From contig FN649735.1 in the NCBI GenBank assembly GCA_000310025.1, positions 1,415,373 through 1,476,120 of the forward strand: DNA of 60,748 nt. The letters run 5' to 3'. Below are positions 33,005 through 45,500 of the stretch, one piece after another. The translations under genes were made by a program, and so were the position numbers. Within the stretch, counting starts at the first letter, position 1, and the number at the start of each line of letters is the position of its first letter. This DNA is from Ectocarpus siliculosus (taxonomy: Eukaryota > Sar > Phaeophyceae > Ectocarpales > Ectocarpaceae). The notes below the pieces were generated by a model. That model was not told where the DNA came from. It saw only the letters and a program-made list of their open reading frames with translations, and made no database searches.

Positions 33005-36000
33005 TCAGGAGGAAGAGTCGGCGGCGCCTGCACCGGCAACGGCGAGCTCGCGCACGGCCCTGACCACGCTTGCCACCGACGCGACCTTGCCGAAGATTCC
33101 TCCCTGAGCCTTGACCATGGACAGGCCCACCCTGTGGAACTCCGGAAAGAAGGAGGAGCAAGCCTCGTCGACCACGACACAGGCGAAGCCTCGGTCGTTA
33201 GCCTCTCGCACGGTGGTATGTACGCAGACCTATGTATGCCATGTAGTGGCCAAAATTTACAACATAACAGAGCGCAGCAAGAAATACAACGTGTAGTCTA
33301 GTCAGCCAGCAGCAGCGGGCCTACTCAAATGTATGTAGCAACACATGACAACATGGAGCGCAGCAAGGAACACAAGCCCGCACGTATGGCGCGTAGTCAA
33401 CTAGCAGCATCACCTGCATGACAAGACGTTGAATGTGTCGTCAGGGGTCCAACAACTGTGTACGCAGCATGCAAGGAGAAAGCACAAACCCACCAGCGGA
33501 GGTGATCCATGGGTCATCATAAGTAATGTCTGATTTCTGGAAGGCGTGGCCTTGTAGGGTAAGTTGATCCCGCACCGATCGCGTTAGATAAAGGCTAACT
33601 CAGGAGTCCAATGGATAAGCCATTATCTAACAGACCCCCCCCCCCCCCTCGCCCCTCGAAGAGTGCCGTCATGGTATGCAACGAGGACAGGCAGGAACCA
33701 GTACAACATACATGGAAGTGGGGGATAGAGGAGATTGCAGTAGTGGACCAGTACAGTACACATACCTCGGAGTAGAGATCGCAAAAGACCGCCGGTGGAA
33801 TGCACACATGTCCAAGGTAGCGCAAAAGGGCAAAGCACGAGCAGGGAAGCTGCACCCAATACTCGCAAACCGACACCTCGATACACGCATCAAATTGACG
33901 GTTTCGAAGAGCTTAATCGTACCGCCGCTAGAGTACGCCCGAGAAGTATGGGAAGGAAATAAGAAGGCAGCGAAAGAACTCGAGGCGGCGCAGATGAAAG
34001 CAGCGAAAATCATCCTCAGGATGCTCCAAGCGCACAAGTAATGCAGCCGTCAGGGCAGAATTGGGGATCCAATCCCTACGGTCGGGAAGAGACGTAAGGA
34101 AGCTGACATGGCAGTATCGCATGTGCGGAATGGGAGAGGAGAGGTTGCCGAGAATAGTATGGGAGGCGAAGTAGGCAAACAAAAAGAGGGGTAGACAACC
34201 CACGGAATGGGTCAAGGTTGTAGAGGACGTATGGAAGGGGTTAGACATCGACGAAGATGAAACGCTGGAAACGGAGGGTCTACAGGGGTTCAAGGAGAAG
34301 ATATCTGTTGCTTGTGCCGAGAGAGAAGAACAGAATCTAAGGAAAGAAACCGAGGATAAGCAGGGTCTAGAAGTGTACGGAATGTTGAAAGAAGGAATAG
34401 GGTTCAAGGGCTACCTACGTGGACCAATGGATGCAGGGACAAAGCTTAAGGTCATATTCAGGACCGGGGACATCGGCCTTCGAGAACGTCGACGAAGACA
34501 TAGGACGGTAGACGACGAAGACGACGAGTTCAAATGTGATTACGGCTTCGAATGCGAAGACCGTGTTCATGTAGTCGCGGAATGTTGGCTGTACGAAGAG
34601 GAGAGGGAAGTGCACATGACTGAGCTGGGAAAAATACAAGGGAAGTGCAGGGAGATGTTTGAGGCATGGAATGGAGAGGAGAGGACGGTAGCTGTACTGG
34701 GGAGTAGGAAGGTTTTTAAAAGGCGGGAAGGGATATCTTTGGGATAGACGAATTGGGGAAGACTTTTTTGACCCCCCTTTTTAAAAGTAGGAAGGAAGGA
34801 TTGCCCATCGGGGTTGGGTCCTGGGGGAAAAATGCTCCGTCCTTTGGATTACGGGGGGTCAAGGGTTTAACCGTTAAGGCATGCCCAACATAAGAGTCCC
34901 CCCCCCCCCCCCCCGTCCTCGCATCGCCTGCATCGCACGCCGCACTCAAGGAATGCCTCGATGACCTCAAGAACTGCCTTGCCAGGGTTCGTTCCAGACG
35001 GGTGCTATTTTCTGACACTTTCAGGGGAAAGGGAGGACAACACCAAAATACGCCCCCCGCAACATGCCGCCACCACCCGCTGCTCACCTCGGTGGTAACG
35101 CCGCAAACAATCAGAGTCTCTATCCCGCGAGACCGCAATATTGTTTCGAGGTCGGTGGAAAAGAACGCCCCCTTGCCGGGCTTGTCGACGCACGGTTCCA
35201 TCGGCAGGGGGTATCTGTGTTTTCCACGTTTTGTGTTGGGTGCGATTGGAGTGCACGCAAAATGTGGAGGGGGTTTGTGTGTGTTCTTCGTACACGGTGT
35301 AGACGAAAGCAAATAGGAATGTGTTGGTGTGTTCTTGTGGTTTGACATAGCCCGTCATGTCTAGCGAAAAGTACTTGATTGTGTCCATTCCGTGTGTCCT
35401 CGGCTACCAGCGCTTTCATCGTGGTGCCACTGGCTACCGGTGTTGCTCAATTGGCGATAGTCTCGACAGAGAGCTTCCGAGCAAGTCAGGGCCCGGTACG
35501 AATACAGTCTAGGGGTAGGGCCTACTGTTGCCTTTGAAGGACGGCGTGGTTCACTTTGTTTCACCTTCGCAATTCATTCTGATTCGATGTGCAACACCCT
35601 GGTCGTTCCTTGAGAGCATGGGGTGGGGTTAGCGTGATGGGTGGACGAAATCGGTCACGGGCACTCCAGCTTCGTAGGGCTGCGAGCAAAACTTCGACAG
35701 GGAGGGGTGTTTTCACTTGAAAGTAGCAACGGGAGCGTGACTCAGCTTTTTCACAACGAGGCTTTGCTTCCATCTCCTTCCTGTTACCGTTGTCTGCCAT
35801 GTCCTGCCTTCCGCATGCGTGTTGGTTCTTCGTTTAGCCTATAGTTCTTTAACCCGCAAGGTGCTTCTGTGGCCGCGCGTTCTTCACTGCATCTATCTAC
35901 AATATTTTTGGACAACTCACAACTCAGGGATGATATCGTGCCCTCTCTCCCCCCTCACGAGGATGCGCCCCATTGGGCCAAGGTCACCGATCCTCTTACC

Positions 36001-39000
36001 CTCTGGACTCTGCATCAGCTTGTGCCTGCTCCGTGATTTACACCGCAAACACAAACAACAAAAGGAAACATGGCGGGCGAGGACGAATTAGATAAATGCC
36101 GCAGCGGCGGCGGCCATATTTCAGAGTTGGGAAGGCGGGGGACAAATTTGTTGTCTTGTGCCATGAAAAGGGAAGGGAAAAAATACGGCGGAGCCTGCTG
36201 CTACGGAGAACCTTCTATTCATACCATGCCTTCAGTCTCTGATGGCCGTTGAGCTGCTTAGCACACCATCTGTCATAGACCCCGGAAGAACCACACCCAT
36301 ACGGTTGACCGCTCGGTACCTCGACGACTACGAGCTTGGCGTCCATTTTCCGACCAGCAGCAGCAACTTTGTCAAAGTCCAACTGTGCCGGGAGTATTGC
36401 ATGAGCCCGGTTCTCACCGGTAGACTCTCGCCTCCGATACTGAAAGGACACCTGCCGGACGTAGCTACGGGATCGCTATCAGAACTCAGCGATATGTTGC
36501 CGTTGGTAGGGCCACATCCCCTGGATCACTTTTCAAAGCTAGAATACTTTAGAGCAACAGCAGTGGCGTCAAAAATGGCGGCGTTGGAGCAGGCACCAGT
36601 CGAGAGCTTCCGAAGACGTTACATCATTTTGTTTGATATTGCCGTGCATCCTTTTCTTCGTGGAGTAGTCTACTCGAGCTTTGAAACTCGGCTCAGCGGG
36701 TGGGTGTGGCATCATATGTCAGCTGTGGTAGGCAATTCGTTCATCACTCTAAGTTATTATTGCTAGGAACGTCCTCGTCGTCACCCATATTAGTACGAGA
36801 AGCATGTTGTTGTTTCTTCATTATTGAAAAATAAATCCATCTCCATGTGTATGCAGATATGTACGTACTGCTGCAACTCAAACTCTGAACGATGGTTAAC
36901 GTTACCTTCACCTAAGACATCATGTAACGATAGATGCAGGCCTTTGTAGGAACAACAAGCCGGAGATCCACGGACTTTCTGCCGTGTCTTGACGAGGACG
37001 AATGTCCACAGCACACCTCACTCGACGCGACACACACACAAAATTTATTGCGGACCATATCTGCCTTGTGCCCTCCACCGGCCTTCTGGACAGATACTAC
37101 GTTTTCAATCCTTAACTAGCTCCACCATATTAACCTCTGTGCCTTGAAAGCTCGCACGATACGTCCCGTTTCCATGTTACCATGGTACAAGACAACGATC
37201 AGACGACTCTGTTGTTTCCCGATACGATTCGAAGCCCTTCTGCTGTGCTGCTGTGCTGTTCTGTAAAAACTAGCTTGCTCGCTGGGAAATGCTACTAGCA
37301 CTGAACGTGTGCGTGCAGGCGCGCGACTGCTGTGCCACCGCTGCTGCGGAGTATGCCTGCTCTCCTACATGGCAACTATCTCACCGCAGGCCTACGCATG
37401 CATGCGTGCACGTGGGTTCGTATGCGTTGCCAGTGATGTCTACTTCCGTGCACTCTACGGAGAAACTGATCGGCGCAATTTTCTTCTCGGACTGTACATA
37501 CATGTACACAACATGTACATACAACTTGGATCTTATCTCCGACTACATACCCAGATCTCTCAAATTGACCATACCGCCTATCTACTTTTGTTGTACAACC
37601 TATGACCGACAAAACTGCTATTTTCTGTCTTGCGACCACATGCTTTTCCCACATGTGAACGCATCTGATTTCTCGGAATTGCAATACCACGTCAGGTACA
37701 TCAGTTTAGATTCCGACGACTTCGATCCACCAAACAAAGACGCGAAGACACCCAATATTTTTTAGACGCCGGCGTGCCCAACGCACCACCATTCGACAGT
37801 ATTTTTTTTTTCCGCTGCTAATTACTGCTGTGTACGTGTACACGGAGACGAACAAAAAATATCCAAGTAATAAAACGATGCGACATTCCACCGTGTGTTC
37901 TCACGTCGCCTCAAATACGCTACAATTGAACCTTTTACCAAATGATCATTTTGTGTCTGGATGACTTCCTGTGCAAGTGGCGGTATTTTTCGGGCCCCGC
38001 CGCCCTCACGGCGGGAGGCCCCGCCACGTGGAGGGCGGGAGGCCCCGCTACGTGCCCTAGTTATATTTATTGAAACAACGGCCTATCGTCTACAGCAGCA
38101 GTGTAGATAAATGCACACAAAGATACCGTGTGGTTTCTCTGACTGCGACACCTCCCAAAAAATGCTATAATAGAAAAAACGAAAGAACGTTCACGACAGT
38201 TACATCCCCCACGTCTACAGTACGATCCGAGACGTACGTGGGCGACGACGTCACTGCGACGCACCAGAATATTTCCATCCTATTGGTGTCTTGCGTCTTC
38301 AAGATGACACAAAATGACAAGGAGGTTCGTGCGGGAAATATGTATCCGGAGGACCGGAGGAGGACGACGCATCGTTCGCCCTGGGCGGCTGACGTCATGT
38401 AGGGTGTCGAGCCACACGAGGGGGGGGAGTGTTACACACCCATTTCACGTGGATTTACTGCCATTTTTTTTTTTTTTTGTCTTCACTTTTAAATCAGCGC
38501 TCACAGCACTGGTGCCGTTTACTCCAATCCGTGGTCACACAGAAGAGCCCCTCTCTACTCTCCCCTCCTGCGGTACTTTGCCTTCGATTTTAAATGCGAG
38601 AAGAGTTCAGCACTCTCTTCCCTCTGTGCACACACGAACTAGCGCTATCCACTAGGCCAGAAGCGGAAGCGCAAGAGAAAAACTCTCTTTTTCCAAGAAA
38701 AGCTCGCTTACGCCGGGGTTCGAACCCCTTACCTGACCTCTAGAAGGTTTCGAGGACACCAACTAGACCACAGGGGCGACCGGCTATTGTTGCTGCTGTG
38801 AATTGAAGGACAACCACCACGTCAACCACATAACGGCCTTGAGCATGCAGTCGCACCTGGGTAGATCCGAGAGATCTGGTCTGTGACCCTCGCGGGTGTG
38901 GCAGACGAGCAACCCGGGGCAGGCCCTGCAGGCGCTGAGCAGCTGAGAACACGGCGCGATGGCCGTCCGCAGGACGGAGACGTCGTTGCCGAGGGACTCT

Positions 39001-39131
39001 CCAAAGCCTCCCGGCTCGAGGAAATCTCTCTGCATGTCGATAACGAGGAGAGCCGTCGTCGTCGCGGTGATGGCGGTGGGGCTCGGCTCCGCGTCAATGC
39101 TTGCTTCTGCTGCTGCTGCTGCTGCTGACAT
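33005..39131 (-). CDS. Isochorismatase-family amidohydrolase (biuret-hydrolase-like)
   Basis: Exons (minus): 39131-38857, 36007-35921, 35214-35088, 33229-33005; 237 residues, all phases agree. Members of this superfamily hydrolyse small amides or ureides (biuret, carbamoyl compounds, nicotinamide) or isochorismate, using an Asp-Lys-Cys triad. All three are visible: D32 in [15 protein letters not shown], a Lys near 135 in [14 protein letters not shown], and C165 in [19 protein letters not shown]. Other hallmarks are [37 protein letters not shown] and [21 protein letters not shown]. The HRPDLSD and [19 protein letters not shown] segments are typical of the biuret/ureide-like branch, so a role in nitrogen scavenging is a reasonable guess; the substrate is not proven. 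No targeting peptide is evident, so it is probably cytosolic. Intron 1 holds a SINE, and intron 3 holds a LINE fragment and dispersed repeat D. Confidence 0.93.
33640..34747 (+). pseudogene. LINE reverse-transcriptase C-terminal fragment
   Basis: On the strand opposite to the host gene. Readable pieces: [14 protein letters not shown], then after a frameshift [44 protein letters not shown] and [10 protein letters not shown] second frameshift near 34038 leads to [19 protein letters not shown], an in-frame TAG near 34172, and finally a Cys/His patch with [18 protein letters not shown] before the stop at 34747. This is the usual order of the RT thumb/connection region and terminal zinc-finger-like patch of non-LTR elements. 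At least two frameshifts and one stop show it is dead. Its 5' two-thirds are missing; a C run at 33633-33648 marks the left edge. Confidence 0.88.
34745..34916 (-). repeat. Poly-G-headed dispersed repeat, copy D
   Basis: On the minus strand it starts with about 17 G (plus-strand C run 34898-34914) and then follows copy A: ACTCTTATGTTGGGCATGCC, GGTTAAACCCTTGACC, AAAGGACGGAGC, CCTTCCTTCCTACTTTT and CAAAAAAGTCTTCCCC. It abuts the LINE fragment and lies about 170 bp downstream of the donor (35087) of the hydrolase gene. Confidence 0.85.
38463..38785 (-). mobile_element. tRNA-derived SINE, copy 2 (best preserved)
   Basis: On the minus strand: a tRNA-like head with an A-box-like TGGTCTAGTTGGT and a B-box-like GGGGTTCGAACCCC (38714-38728), a body shared with copies 1 and 3, and a poly-A tail (plus-strand T run 38463-38478). 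Such elements are transcribed by RNA polymerase III and mobilised by LINEs. It is inserted in intron 1 of the hydrolase gene about 70 bp after the donor, in the sense orientation. Confidence 0.9.
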
Positions 39132-42100
39132 CTCGAGCAAAAAATAATGCAGGAGCGAGCGGTAGTGGTGTATGAGGGGGAGTTGACTCCTACGTCCCAA
39201 GAGATCACCAACACGGGCTCCAACCACCTTACGTTCCCGTGTTTTTCAACAGCCTGTGTGTCTTGTGGTGTCCTGGAACAGAGGCCGTAGTGCGGCATCA
39301 GTGCTCATGGTTGATGACAAACATCCCGCATCCAGCATCCAGAATATTTTCCGTCCTGTTGCCAACGGGTGCTGTCGGAATTGACCAATGAAAACGCAGC
39401 AACCCGGCTGACTGGCGACATGCATGCCTCATTATTGCTATACATATCTACAGCAGCACAGCAATAGGTTTTGACACGTTTTACATACCCTGTGGGCTGA
39501 TGGATGGAGGGATCGAGGGATGGATGAACCAGGTTGCAAGGGTTTATTGCATAGATCACACATTCGCGCAATCCGCGGGGTGTCTGTTCGTCTTCATTGC
39601 ACGTTGTGCACACGCTATACTTTCCCTGTTACAGCTGCAGTCTCATACACGCGGAGGTCCCTCCAGTTTAGTGCCCGTTGCCGGTATAGCGACGGCGTTT
39701 TCGGAGGGCACACACTATTCAACCAAGTCATTCCGTACTTTGAATAGTGCCGGTGTCCGTTATGGTGCCGGTCAAATTTCTTGGGACATACACCGGTCTC
39801 AAAAGCGATTTCTTTTGCTACTGCCGGTGATGCTGGTGTCCGTTCCGTGGGGGGTTTCTTAGCAAAGCACCTGTATCGACATGCAATTCCTGCAGTCCTT
39901 CACACTTGCTTTTTGTGAGGACACACAAAGATGAGCGGAGGACACACCGCCCGTTACTGCTGCACAGGCATGCACATACATCTCCGCAAATAGTACTACC
40001 GCAGCAGCACGACGAAGGACCTGGAAGGAAGCTGCACGTTCGCGCGACACAGCCCTAAGTGGTCATCGTGCCACGCAGCACAACGTACCATGGATGCGAC
40101 GGTTCGCAAAGGTTAGCGAGATACTCAAAAGAAGTAGAGCGAGTAGACAGAGAGGGGGGGGGGTGGGGCAGAGGCATTCCCGCCCACCCCCACGTCCCTC
40201 ATCCCTTGCTCATCCATATATCTAGAAACGATCTTGGGCGGGTTCCAAGAAAAAGCCGGCCGCCCTTCCCACCTTAAAAAAATGAAAAAAAATACGCAGC
40301 GTACGACATCGTACATACAGTAGTACATGTTTCGCCTTGAAAACCCCCAAAAAACGACGCAAATTTCGTTTCTTCAATTGAAGAAAAGTTCATCTTCGAC
40401 CTGAACTCGATATGAATCTTGTTTCCCCGCGTTCCCGATGTTGTTGCTCTGAGGACACGGCGGAAAACGCTTCCCCTTGGCGGTATGCATAGAACCACTC
40501 AGAAACTTGTTTCTGGGAGGGTCTTGTCGTTTTCACTTGGGAGCCAGAGTGCAACCGGGAAGAAGGCCCCACCATCCCCCGTGTGTGTGCATACCCAACG
40601 ACAGGGCATACGTGGGGGATCGTTGTTCCTACGGACAGAGTGAGGCCCATGGACACAAGCAACGCCCCGCAAGAGACTACTCAAAGGAAAGGGGGCAACA
40701 AGAAAGCTGCAGCATGCTTCCGTTGCGCCTCTTCGGCTCTGAATACTTGTGCGCTTACCTCCGCCATCGACACACAGTGGGTTTGGGAACGGTCCTCGTT
40801 TTTCGGAAAGCGACAACATGCGGTGTAACTGCCAAGCAAGACAGCACCCATCCTCTGGCCAGGAGCCCCCCGGCCCGCCCTTCCCTGGGAAGCTACGATA
40901 ACCTGCTACACCGCTAGAACATCGCTGTCCACGAACGCGCGAAGGTTGGAGACAACAGCATCAGCCTCGTCCACCCACATGAATGCACCATCTGCAACAC
41001 CGCGACCCCAGCGGCTGCAATTGTGCGGGGGAATTCCTCTACCTCTGGACGAACACAAGAGGGGACGGTGCACGACACAACCCCTACAGAGCTATTATAG
41101 CTCTACACGGACGGGTTCGCATACGCACACACATACACACACACAGAAATAGCAAACAGGAGCTCTAAGTACGGCGATGCCCCACACTGCAACCAACAGG
41201 GGCGGCGCAAGGACCCGCAAACGAATACCAGGTAGTGGGCAAGACAACGTCATGTGATCTTGATCCATCAAAGAACAGCAGTACACACACAGTTGTTGTG
41301 AAGCACTCGTCTTCCGTCTCAAAAGCAAGGACGCAAAATAACAGCAAAGGCCACAGGAGCAAGCGTACAGTAGTCACGCGACAATATCCTTCTTCAACAT
41401 GCAGAACGCGCCACCGCATAGAAAGCCGAGCGAGAACAAATTCAGCCAAAAAGGAAAAAGTCAACCATGCTCCGTCAAGAAGCCCACCCTAAAACCTAGA
41501 TAGCCGGTGTCGGGTTATACCCCCCATCGAGAAAAGAAAAATCGAGCCTCTGGGGCAAAACTGTGTGGTAGAGGTTCTCAAGTGGCGACGCGCACTTTTT
41601 CACCACGCGCTTTTGCTGCGCCGTCGTTGTTCCGGCTTTCCCTATCGTCGAGCACCGACCTTTTCTCCCCCCGCCGGAAACGTGCATCCTCAACTTCTGG
41701 AAAACATTCGAAACGTAGGGGTAGGTTCGTCCTCAAACCCTGTGGAGATGGGGGGGGGGGCTGCGGCGCGGAGCGGAATCTCGCGGGAAGGTTGCTACGA
41801 CGGCACAGCCATGTTCAGCGTCGAGAAACAACCTGCCTGTACCTATGCCACCCCAGACTGTTGCCTCTCCCGCATACGGCTACGAGCGGAGCAAGAAGAG
41901 CAATCGCAAAGAAAATACCCGATCACCACGCCGAAGCTCTTGGGAGCTGCGCTGGCCACCTCACGCACCAGACATCAGAGAACTCTGCCTGCCGGTATCA
42001 TCAGCTAGCGCTTTAGAGACGGCGTTGTTGGGGTTCACAAACAATCGCCTCTCGAAACAAAAGTCTAAAAATACATCATCCAAGAGCCACAAAAACTCGA

Positions 42101-42590
42101 TCAATAAATTCCTGCGGTGTTGCGCCTACCCACTCGAAGGATCGTCGGATAATTGATCAACCCACAATGGGTGGATCTCGTCCAAACAAAACAAAGGCGA
42201 AAAAAACACGTCATCATCTTTATGGACGGTGCTGATTTGGATGGCGCATCCAACATCGTCGCAAGCGGAGCAGATCATGCCGACAAATGGCCACACCTGG
42301 TGGAACTCGGAACCGTCTGATTCGCCTGAAAGAACAGGGAAACATCGATCAGACCGGTTCGCGTCGCGAAGGGCGCCTTGGAAGCCATTGCGCGCACCAC
42401 CAAAAGTCAAAATGGTCCCTACACCCCCCGGCCCACCACATGTTTTCAGTCCGTAATCCCGAAGCGGGGTTCGATTTCACAGGCAGAGAGGACCAACCTT
42501 ACTGCGGCCGCAGCAGCAACATCATGACTTCGGAGTCGAAGCCGCAAGCCTTCACCTATGTGAGTAGGAGGCTCGTGGGGTGGGGGGAGG
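39132..42590. other. Gene-free stretch upstream of the hydrolase gene and downstream of RAD23
   Basis: It includes the hydrolase 5' flank with CAG/CTG triplets next to the start codon, a short (AC)n at 41127-41146, and G runs near 40147 and 41751. Several frames of 90-170 codons exist on both strands, overlapping each other, with no family resemblance and no consistent splice chain. Confidence 0.5.
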
Positions 42591-45500
42591 TTAAAGGGCG
42601 TTCTCGAAGAGCAAGTTGGCCGCCATCTCGGCATTCTTGTCACACGCGATGAAAGCTTCGATGACTTGATCCCGACCGGCACCCGGAACCATCGCCATGA
42701 GCTTCTCAGCATAGGCGCGCACAAGAGAAATAGATTCGTGCGCGCGGGTACACACGAGGAAGAGCAGGGGTTTAGACGCGAGAGGTAAGGTTTTAGATGT
42801 CATCATCACGCTGGCACCAGGCGAAGGCATGCATCACCATGACAGTTAGCTCTCTCAACACATGAAAACCTATCACTCTAGGGCGACAAGAGCAACGCGG
42901 TAGCATCATAACAAGCGTAGCTCATGGGGGAAGTGCGGGGTTTCATCAGATTGTCTAGGACAGCCCACGGCAGGACGACCAACAAGAACGAAATGGTCGA
43001 TAGGAACTTCGAGCGAGCACCGCGGGAAGCTGCAGGGTGGGCAACAGAGGGGTGGGCGAAAAGATCCCCAATCGTTGCTGTTGATATTGCTGTAACCAAA
43101 AAAATCATGCGGGTTGCCTTGTGCCAGAGCGGGCCCACTCTAGCCCCCAGGGGAGCCGCATCTTACGCCAACACTCAATGAACGCCACTCTGTACCGCCA
43201 CTACAAAAAACACCACAATCAGCAACAACAGCCGAACCAACGACAGTCAAACGCTGAACAACAAGCAGTACCAAAGCAAACAGAAAACAGAAGCTACCGT
43301 GTTGGCCTCACGTTCTGAACAACGGCATCTTCCTCTTCAGTGAGCTCCACGGTCACTATCTGCCCCTGGCCCCCATCCCCGCCAGCAACTCCGACGCCCG
43401 GAGAACCACCCCCCCCACCGGCTGCGACAGCTTCTGCGTCTCCCCCTTCCTCTTCCTCGTCGTCCTCCTGGTCCATCCCCTCCAGCAAGCCTTCCACGCT
43501 ATGCAAACCCCGGCGCCACAACAAGAATTCCAAGGTTCGATATGTCACGAACGAAAAAATGAGATGTGAGTGAGTGAGTGAGGCATGCATCGTTCCCACC
43601 AAAATGCCAAAAAAGGTGCAGTAATGAGTGAGAGAGTGAGTGAGACATGGGTTGGTCTGTCAAACGTGCCAAAACAACGTGAGTTAGTGAGTGGGTGAGT
43701 GAGACATGCGTCTTGGCCTCCAACGTGCATAAGAAAAAGCAGAACCGTGAAGTGAGTAGTGAGTGAGGGAGACAAGCGTTGTTGCGTCCAACTTTCGAAA
43801 ATATGCAAAACTCTGATTTCATGAGTGATTTTGTGAGTGAGTGAGACATGTGTCGTTGCCTAGAACAAGCACGTGAGTGAGACAGGTCGGTGCTTGATTC
43901 TACAATGCCCTGAAAAGAGCAAAACTGAGAGTGAGTGAGACATGTGCGCCCTCCAAAATGCCAGAAACAAACGCGAAACTGTGAGTGAGTGAGTGAGTGA
44001 CTGAGAGCGAGTGAGACATGCGTTGTTCCCTGAAAAAGCGCAAACATATGAAAGTTGTGAGTGAGTTGAGTGAGAAAACGGGAGAGGTTTGTGTTATTCC
44101 CCCGAAAATGCAAAAAAAAACATGCAACTATGTGAGTGAGTGCGTGAGTGGGTCGGTGAGTGAGAATATTCCCGCAAGGGTTGGTTCAATCACAGGGAAA
44201 TTCACGGCTGAATATACGGAGTCCGTGAAATCCGCTCGATGCTTTCGGTGATTTAGTAGTAGTTGATCATTCCCAGCTAACGTTTCTGCAGCACATGTTG
44301 TCGCTGTGCTTGCTTTAGTTGGTACCGCATAACTCTCCATCGCAACCTGGGGGTCAGGACCCTTTGACGCCAATCGCCGTGTTGCCGGTCTTGGTCTTCA
44401 AAGCCATGGCCATGTCCTCGCGGGTTTCCAACTTGAAAACAATCGAACCTTCCCCCTCATAACGCCAGACGCTTTCTCTTAACTCCTCAAATGCCAAATG
44501 TTTCGTCCCGGCGCCACATACAAGCCGAGACTACCAATACAAGCACGAATTTTCCACGGGAAACTTTCGCGCAACAAGAAACCGTACCGTGTCCTTACGC
44601 GGTGGGTATGCATATGAATATGTAACGATCTGTCTGTGCTCCGCTTACCCCATCTCCATTATGGCCTGCCCCTCTGCGTCGGGCGGCTCGTTCATGAGTC
44701 GCAAGAAGTCATCGGGATGCTGGTTGATCCTCTCGATGAGCTCCTGCAAAGGGGAGACGCGAGAGAGACATTGTTGGGGGGGGGGGGAGGGTATTGTGAG
44801 GTTTTGGTTGAAAAACTGCCGTAGGCGGAGACACTACGTACAGAGGCCGAGAGGTGCTTGAACGAAAAGAGTCAAAACTTCACTATGTAGAGCATGCACG
44901 ACACGTTGAATATGTCAAAAGCACCACTGCCGCCGCCGCTGTGTGCTCTGTCATCCTCAAAAACAAAATCCATGCACGCCAACACTACGCCGTGCCAACA
45001 ACATCAACACCTCGACCAACAAACAAACAACACCGCTCATGAAACCACCATCACCATGACCGCTGCTTCACAACGCAGGTCTCCCCACAACACCAGGTCT
45101 CCCCACAACACCACGTCCACAGCATCCGTTCGCAACACTTCAAACGACCAGCAACATCAACAAGCAACACCGTGTTTCCGTTTAATGTACCGTCATCACT
45201 GCCGTCACCATCACGTCAACGACCACCGCTGTTTAACAACCACACACAGCACCACGGTCGAACGCCGCCGCCAAGAACACCATCATAGCCAAGCCAAGCT
45301 TCTCACCGGGCTCTGGGTCGCCAGACCCTGGAGCACCTGAGGCAGCATCGCGGGGTTCTCCCGCACAAGGCCTCGGAGCTGACAAACACACAAGCAGCAG
45401 CAGCAGCAGCAGCACCATGCGCCGAAACGGGACCAATTCAGCCGCATTCGCCGACGGCATATTGGGGGACGGCTTCGTTTGCTTGCTTGGTGATTATATG

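Noticed and set aside
36242-36766. 174-codon open frame on the plus strand inside intron 1 of the hydrolase gene
   Set aside because: No recognisable family, no clear splice partners, and a protein-like reading also exists on the other strand; not strong enough to call a gene.
42126-42410. 94-codon minus-strand frame just downstream of the RAD23 stop
   Set aside because: Overlapped by comparable plus-strand frames and no family signature; may be a decayed fragment or chance.
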